A DNA stretch of 64,000 nucleotides from Micromonospora rubida (lineage in GTDB: Bacteria > Actinomycetota > Actinomycetes > Mycobacteriales > Micromonosporaceae), in the NCBI RefSeq assembly GCF_009908295.1, contig NZ_JAAALO010000005.1, positions 357,077 through 421,076 of the forward strand. Reading direction: 5' to 3'. Below, one piece after another: positions 1-5,971 of this stretch. Each line of letters opens with the position of its first letter. Within the stretch, counting starts at the first letter, position 1. A program made the translations under genes and the position numbers. The notes below the pieces were generated by a model. It ran no database searches. It was given only the letters and a program-made list of their open reading frames with translations, and had not been told where the DNA came from.

Positions 1-2
1 GA

Positions 3-254
3 GCCACCAAGGTCGTCCTCAGCGGCAACTGGATCGGCTGGCAACAGGGCGGCAACTTCTACGCCAAGGACGGCATCTACGCCGAATGGCTCACCATCGC
101 CGGAGGCGGACAGGTCACCGACATCGCCATCAGCGGCGATGGCTGGTTCGCCTTCGTCGGCGGCGGCAACTTCTTCGCCAAGCAGGGCGCCTACGCCCCG
201 TGGTTGACCATGGGCAGCGGCGGGCAGGTCGACAAGATCGCCATCAGCACCTGA
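3..254 (+). CDS. C-terminal part of a tandem-repeat (beta-propeller/lectin-like) protein, 5' truncated by window edge
   Basis: The frame is open from the left edge and ends at TGA 252-254, giving 83 residues. The visible part has about two copies of a roughly 42-residue repeat built on G-G-N-F-[YF]-A-K-[DQ]-G-x-Y-A-x-W-L-T, followed by G-G-Q-V-x-x-I-A-I-S. Aromatic and Gly-rich repeats of this type occur in tectonin-like and other beta-propeller proteins, often secreted and carbohydrate-binding. That assignment is an inference, because the N-terminus and any signal peptide lie outside the window. The protein ends on a complete repeat and has no extra C-terminal domain. A strong hairpin follows 16 nt after the stop, so this is the last gene of its transcript. 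Confidence 0.7.
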   Translation, partial: ATKVVLSGNWIGWQQGGNFYAKDGIYAEWLTIAGGGQVTDIAISGDGWFAFVGGGNFFAKQGAYAPWLTMGSGGQVDKIAIST

Positions 255-270
255 CGGGTGCACCACGTCC

Positions 271-308
271 GGCGGGCGGTGAGAGCGAATGTGCTCTCGC
301 CGCCCGCC
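271..308 (+). terminator. Strong hairpin terminator after the repeat-protein gene
   Basis: A 16-bp inverted repeat (271-286 with 293-308, one G-T wobble) encloses a 6-nt loop, 16 nt after the stop at 254. There is no U-tract, which is usual for high-GC actinobacterial terminators. The rest of 255-524 holds no supported gene. Confidence 0.75.
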
Positions 309-524
309 GGGCATCGGGCTGCCCAGCTCGGGCGGCTGGGCCTCCCCCGAGGTGCGGGCACCCGGAGATCGGCTACCCGAGGACGATCAGTTGGGCCGCG
401 ATCAGGACGTCGAACACGCCGCACCACTCGGCGTACGAGCGGGCCACGACCCGCATGCGGGAGCGTGGGTCTGTCACGCGATCTCATGACACCTGTCACG
501 CCGGTCGACTGCGACAATGGCCGC

Positions 525-1046
525 GTGGTGGACGAGCCGATCGAGCACGGTACGGGGCTGACGGGCTTTCGCCGGTACACCTGGTGGACCCTGGCCGGGG
601 CCGTGATGAGCGTGCTGGTCCTCTTCACCGGCGACTGGCTACTGGGCGGGGGCGTGCCGGCCTGGGCCCGCGGCGATCGTGCTGGTCACCCGGCATGCCC
701 GGCCGGCCGTGCTGCGCCGGGCGTTGGCCGCCGGGGTGAGCGGCTTCGTGCCGAAGAGCACGGCGGCCACCCGGCTCGCGGAGATCGTCCGCGACGTCTC
801 GGCCGGCGGTACGTCGACCCGGAGATCGCCGCGTCCGCGCTCACCGAGGACGCCTGCCCGCTCACCGAGCGCGAACTGGAGATGCTGCGCGCGTCCCGGG
901 CCGGCGCCTCGGTCAACGAGATCGCCGCGCGCGTGCACCTCGCCCCGGGCACCGTCCGCAACTACCTGTCCGCCGCCATGACCAAGCTCGACGTCAGCTC
1001 GCGTCACGCGGCCGCGCACCGCGCGTGGGAGGAGGGCTGGATCTAG
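525..1046 (+). pseudogene. Deletion-fused and frameshifted two-component remnant (sensor-kinase N-terminus joined to LuxR-type response-regulator C-terminus)
   Basis: Three pieces lie in two frames. From GTG 525/528 to about 655, the frame gives a short cytoplasmic start and one hydrophobic segment (W-W-T-L-A-G-A-V-M-S-V-L-V-L-F), like the first membrane helix of a DesK-type sensor kinase. From about 675, frame +1 gives the end of a NarL/LuxR receiver domain (I-V-L-V-T-R-H-A-R-P, then G-V-S-G-F-V-P-K-S). Near 808-815, at a G-G-R-Y-V-D-P-E block, the reading returns to the first frame and gives an intact HTH: L-T-E-R-E-L-E-M-L-R, then V-H-L-A-P-G-T-V-R-N-Y-L-S-A-A. The kinase catalytic core and the receiver's phosphorylation Asp are missing. 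The simplest history is an internal deletion across a kinase-regulator operon plus a small indel. The HTH could still be made from an internal start, but no good RBS is seen. Confidence 0.75.
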
Positions 1047-1070
1047 CCGGGTGGGTCGGCGTTCACGACG

Positions 1071-1748
1071 TCATCGGTGAGAGCCGGGTGCCGTGGGGGG
1101 CGTCACCCGGACCCGCTCCTCCGCAGGACGGCTCTCGATGCCGTCGAGCTGCGCACAGATGGTCTGCCGCAGGTCGTCGTAGTCCCGGAAGTAGTGGTCG
1201 TTGAACAGGGTGTAGCCGGTCCACATCAGGTTGGCGCACACCCGCGGCACGACCCGGCCCGTCGCCGCGCCCATGCCGACCAGCACCACCGACCTGATGC
1301 TGCCCGGCTCCTTCTCGTTCTGCATGTGGATCGCCTGGAACGCGGCGGCGCAGGCCAGCGCCACGTTCAACGTCTCGCTCACGTTCTCCGCCGACTGTTC
1401 CATCGTCGGCGTCGAGATCAGGAACTTCGGGTTGGTGGCCCCGGACGACACGCACACGGCGCTTCCCACCGGCAGCGACCCACCGAACTGATCGCGGATC
1501 GCGCGCTGGACGCGCAGCTGGATCCCCGCCCCGAGGTGCCGCTTGATGACCGCGTCGACCCCGCCGTCCATCCGCCCGGCTGAGTTGGTCGGGCTGACCC
1601 AGGCGTCGGCGCGCTGGTCGGTGATCGACCCCTTGTGGATCTCAACCTCGGGGGTGTCCGCGAACGCCGCCCGCCACGCCTGCACCACCTTGGCGTTGAC
1701 GTCCTTCAGCACCACCTTGAGCAGCGGCTTTTCACGATCGGCAGTCAT
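1071..1748 (-). CDS. Macro-domain protein (putative ADP-ribose-binding / ADP-ribosyl hydrolase), divergent from the UDG-ART fusion
   Basis: The protein has 225 residues. The start is ATG 1748, preceded by CGGAG. Macro-domain marks: V-S-P-T-N-S-A-G-R-M-D-G-G-V-D-A-V-I (residues 51-68), the Asn plus GGVD loop that grips the distal ribose and diphosphate, and V-L-V-G-M-G-A-A-T-G-R-V-V-P (155-168), the second phosphate-binding loop. Macro domains bind ADP-ribose, and many remove it from proteins or nucleic acids (DarG, TARG1 and MacroD families); which chemistry applies here cannot be read from the sequence. It is transcribed divergently from a gene ending in an ADP-ribosyltransferase domain, 204 bp away, so an eraser or antidote role towards that enzyme is the natural inference. 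There is no signal peptide; it is probably cytoplasmic. It converges with the upstream pseudogene, 24 bp away. Confidence 0.85.
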   Translation of the reverse strand: MTADREKPLLKVVLKDVNAKVVQAWRAAFADTPEVEIHKGSITDQRADAWVSPTNSAGRMDGGVDAVIKRHLGAGIQLRVQRAIRDQFGGSLPVGSAVCVSSGATNPKFLISTPTMEQSAENVSETLNVALACAAAFQAIHMQNEKEPGSIRSVVLVGMGAATGRVVPRVCANLMWTGYTLFNDHYFRDYDDLRQTICAQLDGIESRPAEERVRVTPPTAPGSHR

Positions 1749-1952
1749 GGCTCGCTCCGGTGGCGGGAAGGGGTGCATCCGACGTGGATCAAGATACCGC
1801 GTCGGGCGACACACGGCGTGCCGGGTGGAACGCCGACGGGCGGGCTGCCCTGCCTCCCCACATCGCCGCTGTCGCACTCGCGCGGCACAATTCCCCCTCA
1901 CCTTGATCACCCGTGCCGTCACCGCCACGGGTCGCCACCTCAGGAGCCCACG
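1749..1952. promoter_or_regulatory. Divergent promoter region between the macro-domain gene and the UDG-ART gene
   Basis: These 204 bp separate two divergent start codons and must hold both promoters. On the minus strand a TATCTT hexamer (complement of 1791-1796) lies about 45 nt before the macro start and could be a -10 box; no convincing -35 was found. On the plus strand CAGGAG at 1941-1946 is the RBS of the fusion gene. No clear inverted repeat for a shared operator was seen. Confidence 0.4.
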
Positions 1953-3569
1953 ATGGCCGACGCCGATGCCCCCACTCCGTCCGACCCGACCGATCCGCTG
2001 GCCCTCGCCGAGCTCTTCCAGGGCGGCGGCGAGCCGTGGTTGCCGCTCCTGAAGCCGGTCATCGAGGCGCAGCCGGCCGCGGCCGCGTTCATCGGCCCGG
2101 GCCGCGCCCCGAAGGTCGTGCCCGTCCGGGAACTGACCTTCCAGGCGCTCAAGCCCAACCCACCGCACAAGTGGAAGGTGGTCGTCTTCGGCCAGAACCC
2201 GTACCCGCGGCCCGAGAGCGCCACCGGCATCGCCATGTTCGACAACACCTTCCACGACTGGGCCGACAGCCAGTTCGGCAGGGTCGTCTCCATCCGCTGC
2301 ATCATCAAGGCCGCGGCGATGTGGAAGCACGGCATCCCCAAGAAGACGCCGATCGGGGACATCCGCGCCCTGCTGAAGGAGCACGACACCGTGCAGCCGC
2401 CGGAGTGGTTCCAGGCCATGCTCACGCAGGGCGTGCTGCTGCTGAACGCGGCGCTCACCGCGAGCAGCGACGGCGCGATGTCCACCGGCCAGCACACCGC
2501 GTTCTGGCAACCGGTCGTCGAGAAGCTCGTCGAGGAGATCCTGAAGGCCAAGCAGCACGCCGACGAAGAGGACCGGGGTGTGGTGTTCGCGTGGTGGGGG
2601 GCGCACGCCCGCAACCTGAAGAGGATCGTGCTCCAGCTCGAGAAGAAGTACCCCGGGGTGGAGGTCCGGCACATCGACCACCCCAACCCCGCGGCACAGG
2701 GCGACATCTTCTGCGACGGGAACCACTTCGCCGACGTGAACGCCGCCCTCAGGACGCTGGGGGCCGACGAGATCGACTGGCTGCCCAGCAAGGGGTGGAG
2801 CAAGCTGACCGGGCCGGCCGGTGGCACGGACGCGGACATGGCCGACCGGATGGGGGCGTTCATCGCCTCCACCATGGAGCTGCACAAGCTCTACCTCGAT
2901 CGGCTCGCCAGCGTCAAGGACGAGGGGCTCGTACTTCCCGCGATCACCGGCGTGTTCGACACCCCCCTCATGGACTTCCGTGAGGCCGCCGCACCGGTGG
3001 CCAAGCTGCTGTCGGGGCTCGACTGGCACGTGGAGAAGTCGCGCCAGTTCGGCGAGATGCAGGTGGACGGCGGGGCCGACGACCTGTCCGTCGACGAGGT
3101 CGCCGCCCTCTACCTGTACACCTGCGAGTCGGCGTTCTACCGACAGATCAACGCCACCCTGCGCAACCCGGACCGCAGTAGGATCCTGCCGTACCTGCCG
3201 TACCTGCGGCTGTTGTTCTCGGCCGTGTCGCGGCTTCCGGCCCGCAAGGAGCCGCTGTGGCGCGGGGTGTCGCTGGACCTGCGGGCGCAGTACCCGCTCG
3301 GCCAGACCGTGACGTGGTGGGGCGTGTCCTCGTGCACGTCGAAGCTCAGCGTGGCCCAGGCGTTCCTCGGCAGCCGCGGCAAGCGGACGCTCTTCGAGGT
3401 GCTTCCCGTGCGGGCGGTGGGCATCCGCAGGTTCTCCGCGTTCACCGGCGAGGAGGAGTTCATCCTCGCCCCCGGCACGCAGCTCGAGGTGACCGACGTG
3501 CGGGCCGAACGCAACGGCCTGTGCACCGTGCGGCTGACCGAGCTGGCCGAGCAGAACCTGGTGGCGTGA
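1953..3569 (+). CDS. Fusion of a family-1-like uracil-DNA glycosylase and an R-S-ExE ADP-ribosyltransferase
   Basis: The protein has 538 residues. ATG 1953 is chosen because CAGGAG lies 6 nt upstream. Residues about 55-275 follow the UNG plan: F-G-Q-N-P-Y-P (79-85) at the place of the G-Q-D-P-Y-H active-site motif, G-V-L-L-L-N (160-165) with the uracil-reading Asn, V-F-A-W-W-G (211-216), and H-P-N-P (243-246) followed by N-H-F-A-D-V-N for the H-P-S-P-L loop. The catalytic Asp is Asn82 here, and the intercalating Leu is Ala247. Residues about 380-520 match ART-fold exotoxins: L-W-R-G-V (Arg437), W-G-V-S-S-C-T-S (456-463) and F-T-G-E-E-E-F (497-503, the ExE pair being Glu500 and Glu502), followed by I-L-A-P-G-T. 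ExE usually marks arginine- or guanine-directed transferases that use NAD+. There is no signal peptide. Inference: the UDG part finds uracil or a modified base in DNA and the ART part modifies DNA or a DNA-bound protein. A pure repair role is less likely given Asn82. Confidence 0.85.
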   Translation: MADADAPTPSDPTDPLALAELFQGGGEPWLPLLKPVIEAQPAAAAFIGPGRAPKVVPVRELTFQALKPNPPHKWKVVVFGQNPYPRPESATGIAMFDNTFHDWADSQFGRVVSIRCIIKAAAMWKHGIPKKTPIGDIRALLKEHDTVQPPEWFQAMLTQGVLLLNAALTASSDGAMSTGQHTAFWQPVVEKLVEEILKAKQHADEEDRGVVFAWWGAHARNLKRIVLQLEKKYPGVEVRHIDHPNPAAQGDIFCDGNHFADVNAALRTLGADEIDWLPSKGWSKLTGPAGGTDADMADRMGAFIASTMELHKLYLDRLASVKDEGLVLPAITGVFDTPLMDFREAAAPVAKLLSGLDWHVEKSRQFGEMQVDGGADDLSVDEVAALYLYTCESAFYRQINATLRNPDRSRILPYLPYLRLLFSAVSRLPARKEPLWRGVSLDLRAQYPLGQTVTWWGVSSCTSKLSVAQAFLGSRGKRTLFEVLPVRAVGIRRFSAFTGEEEFILAPGTQLEVTDVRAERNGLCTVRLTELAEQNLVA

Positions 3570-3666
3570 GTAGGCGCGGCAGGGCGGCCTGAGCAGTCAC
3601 GCGAACTCGACGCCGGTGGGGTGGCGACCGTGCGCCGACGCGGCGGGTGCGACACTCCGTACGACA

Positions 3667-3696
3667 GGCCGACCTGCCCGCATGGTCAGGTCGGCC
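3667..3696 (+). terminator. Hairpin terminator downstream of the UDG-ART gene
   Basis: A perfect 10-bp stem (3667-3676 with 3687-3696) has a 10-nt loop and lies about 100 nt after the stop at 3569. It separates the fusion gene from the lectin-like gene. Nothing else is recognised in 3570-3855. Confidence 0.55.
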
Positions 3697-3855
3697 CCCG
3701 GTACGCGGCGACAGGCAGCACCGGTCGCGGTCCGCTGCCGGTCCGGCGATTCTCTGCTGGCGGGCAGGGCGGGTTTCCGGGTGGGTTGAACCCGACCTCC
3801 GGCTCCTGCGTAGTGGCCGGGAAAGCCGATGCCGGCCTGTCGCCGGTGACGACAC

Positions 3856-5394
3856 ATGGGTACGCAGCAGGGAGCGATGGCCGGCGTGGCGAAACGCGAC
3901 AGTACTCCGACCGAGGCGCTGCGACCGATCCGAGCCGTCTGGCTTCGGGCACAGCCCGGGACGGACACGGTCGACCCAGGATCGGCCCAGGGGCCGGATT
4001 CCGCTGCGGCGACGCCCCCGGCCGAGAGATCCGCTCCTGCCGTCGTGCCGATCCCGGACCGGCCCGCGCGCACGACCGTCGACACCCCGAGCCCGCCGAG
4101 CGGCCGGCCGAACGTGGACCGGCCCCGGCACCAGCCCACGGCCAGCGATCCACCGGCGGCACCCCCCGAGCACGCTGAGCCGCCGGCCGTCGTCCCGCCC
4201 ACCGGCCTGCTGGTGTCGATTCCACGCGGCCTGAGGCCGAAACGGCACCAGAAGCCGCAACCCGGTGGAGCGCGGCCGGAATCGCCCGAAGCGCCGAACC
4301 CGCCTCCGACCCCGACTCCGGCGTCCCAACCCGGGCCGCAACCGCCGCCAACCGAGCCACCGCCACCAGCACCGGCGTTGGCGCAGGCACCGGCGTTGGC
4401 ACCAGCACCAGCGTTGGCACCGGCACCGGCACCGGCACCGGCACCGGCATCGGCATCGGCATCGGCATCCCGACCGCAGCCGCCGGCACCGGCACCGGCA
4501 CCCCGACCGGAGTTGCCGGAGCCGGCGGACGGACCCGATCGGGTGGCCGATCCTCCGGCCGTCCAGCGGGCCCCTGATCGGCCGGGGCCCGAACCCGACC
4601 GCGCCGCCCGCCCGCGACGGGCGAGCGGCTGGCTGCCGCCCGTCGCCCTGTTGCTGACGACCGCCGTGGCCGGCTGGTTCATCGTCGCCGAGCTTCCCGA
4701 CCGGTTCGCGCCCAACCCGCCGGCCCCACCAGCGGCCACGCAGAGCGCCGGGGCACCGACGCCCACGGCGCTCCGCACGCAACAGGGAGCGCGCCCCATC
4801 GACTATCCGACGTTCGCCGAGGCGGCCGGCCTGGCGCTGACCGGCGCGGCCGTGCACTCGGCCCCGACGGTTCGGCTCGCCGACGGGGCGCAGCGCTCCG
4901 GGGCGATGTGGTCGGCAGTCCCGCTGAACCCGAAGAAGTCCTTCAGCACCGCATTTCAGTACGTCAGCGCCGGCCGCTCCGGCGCCCTCTCGTTCGTGTT
5001 GCAGGCCGAGGGCCCCACGAGCAGACTGCCGCTCGACCGGCTACGCCCCCGGCTGACCGTCGACCTCGCCCCGGTGGCCAAGTCTCCGACCGGCAGGGTC
5101 ACCGTGACCGCCGTCCGCACCGGCCCGCCGGTCACCCAGGGCCGCGCCGCGACCGCCGTCGACCTGGGCAGTGGCCCGGTCACGGTGTGGATCGACTACT
5201 CGGCGAGGTCGCAGACGGTTCGGGTGTTCGTCTCGACCGGTGCCGCGAAACCCGCGAAGCCGGTGCTCACCGCCGAGGTGGACCTCGCCAGGACGGTCGG
5301 TGCGGGGCTTGCCTACCCGGGGTTCGCCGCCTTCACCGCTGACGCGGTCGGCACACACGACGTGCTGGCCTGGTTCCTGTCCGGCCCGGCGTGA
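3856..5394 (+). CDS. Membrane-anchored protein with long Pro/Ala-rich cytoplasmic arm and extracellular L-type (legume) lectin-like domain
   Basis: The protein has 512 residues from ATG 3856; ATG 3877, preceded closely by GGGAG, is an alternative start. Residues 1-255 are charged, then Pro/Ala-rich, with long A-P and A-S dipeptide runs at about 170-220. Arg-rich residues precede one membrane helix at about 258-279 (G-W-L-P-P-V-A-L-L-L-T-T-A). Residues about 320-512 look like an L-type lectin jelly-roll: S-G-A-M-W-S, F-S-T-A-F-Q-Y-V-S-A-G, G-A-L-S-F-V-L-Q, V-W-I-D-Y-S-A and a closing H-D-V-L-A-W-F-L-S-G. The classic metal-binding Asp/Asn set is not obvious, so sugar binding is uncertain. Orientation should be N-in, lectin-out. 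The 3' end overlaps the convergent sigma gene by 82 bp. Confidence 0.75.
   Translation: MGTQQGAMAGVAKRDSTPTEALRPIRAVWLRAQPGTDTVDPGSAQGPDSAAATPPAERSAPAVVPIPDRPARTTVDTPSPPSGRPNVDRPRHQPTASDPPAAPPEHAEPPAVVPPTGLLVSIPRGLRPKRHQKPQPGGARPESPEAPNPPPTPTPASQPGPQPPPTEPPPPAPALAQAPALAPAPALAPAPAPAPAPASASASASRPQPPAPAPAPRPELPEPADGPDRVADPPAVQRAPDRPGPEPDRAARPRRASGWLPPVALLLTTAVAGWFIVAELPDRFAPNPPAPPAATQSAGAPTPTALRTQQGARPIDYPTFAEAAGLALTGAAVHSAPTVRLADGAQRSGAMWSAVPLNPKKSFSTAFQYVSAGRSGALSFVLQAEGPTSRLPLDRLRPRLTVDLAPVAKSPTGRVTVTAVRTGPPVTQGRAATAVDLGSGPVTVWIDYSARSQTVRVFVSTGAAKPAKPVLTAEVDLARTVGAGLAYPGFAAFTADAVGTHDVLAWFLSGPA
4365..4502 (+). repeat. Coding microsatellite-like hexamer array (Ala-Pro / Ala-Ser dipeptides)
   Basis: Degenerate 6-bp units of the ccggca / ttggca type repeat across about 138 bp inside the lectin-like gene and encode alternating Ala-Pro then Ala-Ser. 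The array keeps the frame, as 6-bp slippage would, and forms a stiff linker before the membrane helix. Confidence 0.8.
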
Positions 5395-5900
5395 GCCATC
5401 GTCCGCCGCGCCGTGCGCAGAGCGTGGTACGCCCGTGACTTGACCGTGCCCTGCGGGATGCCCATCGCGAGGGCCGTCTCCTCCGTCGTCCGCTCACGCA
5501 GGTAGAGGTTGACCAGCACATCGCGGTGGTGCGCGGGCAGACCGGCCAACGCGTACTGGACCTCAAGGGCGTCCAGCGCACGGTCGATCCCGTCGTCCGT
5601 GACCGGCCAGAACTCCGCCACGTCCACCTGGACCTCGACCGGGCGGGAGGCCTTCGCGCGCAACTGGTCGATCACGATCCGCCGGGCGACCGTGAACAGC
5701 CAGGGCCGGGCCGTCTCCTGGGTGAGACTCAGCTCGTCCATGTGCTGCCAGGCGCGCACCATCGCCTCCTGGACGATGTCCTCGGCCCTCGCCGTGTCCC
5801 CCAGCGTCAGCTTCCGCACGTACGAGAGCAGCGGCGCGAAGCTTGCCCGGTAGAGCCGCTCAAGCGTCTCCGTCCGGTCATCATGAGCACCATCGACCAC
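5313..5900 (-). CDS. ECF-type RNA polymerase sigma factor (sigma-70 family)
   Basis: The protein has about 195 residues from GTG 5900, chosen because GGAGGAGG (complement of 5911-5918) lies 10 nt upstream; GTG 5909 sits too close to it. Region 2 is seen as L-Y-R-A-S-F-A-P-L-L-S-Y-V, A-E-D-I-V-Q-E-A-M-V-R-A-W and W-L-F-T-V-A-R-R-I-V-I-D. Region 4 is seen as L-P-A-H-H-R-D-V-L-V-N-L-Y and A-M-G-I-P-Q-G-T-V-K-S-R, its HTH. It resembles the SigL-like ECF class. No anti-sigma gene is adjacent, although such factors are usually paired with one. It lies 71 bp downstream of the giant ESX-substrate gene on the same strand and may be cotranscribed. Its C-terminal 28 codons are antisense to the end of the lectin-like gene. 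Confidence 0.88.
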   Translation of the reverse strand: MVDGAHDDRTETLERLYRASFAPLLSYVRKLTLGDTARAEDIVQEAMVRAWQHMDELSLTQETARPWLFTVARRIVIDQLRAKASRPVEVQVDVAEFWPVTDDGIDRALDALEVQYALAGLPAHHRDVLVNLYLRERTTEETALAMGIPQGTVKSRAYHALRTARRTMAHAGPDRNQASTSCVPTASAVKAANPG

Positions 5901-5971
5901 GTCAGCCACACCTCCTCCACCTGCGAAACCTAGGGATGGAGGAGGTGACGCGAACCCTGGAAAACCCTTGC

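Noticed and set aside
525..1046. Intact single-chain hybrid sensor/regulator
   Set aside because: The receiver part is in a different frame and the kinase core is absent, so it does not read as a designed fusion.
1085..1111. Hairpin ccgggtg...cacccgg as a bidirectional terminator
   Set aside because: Only 7 bp with a 13-nt loop and lies inside the macro-domain coding sequence.
1749..3029. Long minus-strand open frame running from the macro-domain gene through the UDG-ART gene
   Set aside because: Its upper part is the complement of a well-supported gene and has the low-complexity composition of a GC-rich shadow; the macro domain starts cleanly at 1748 with an RBS.
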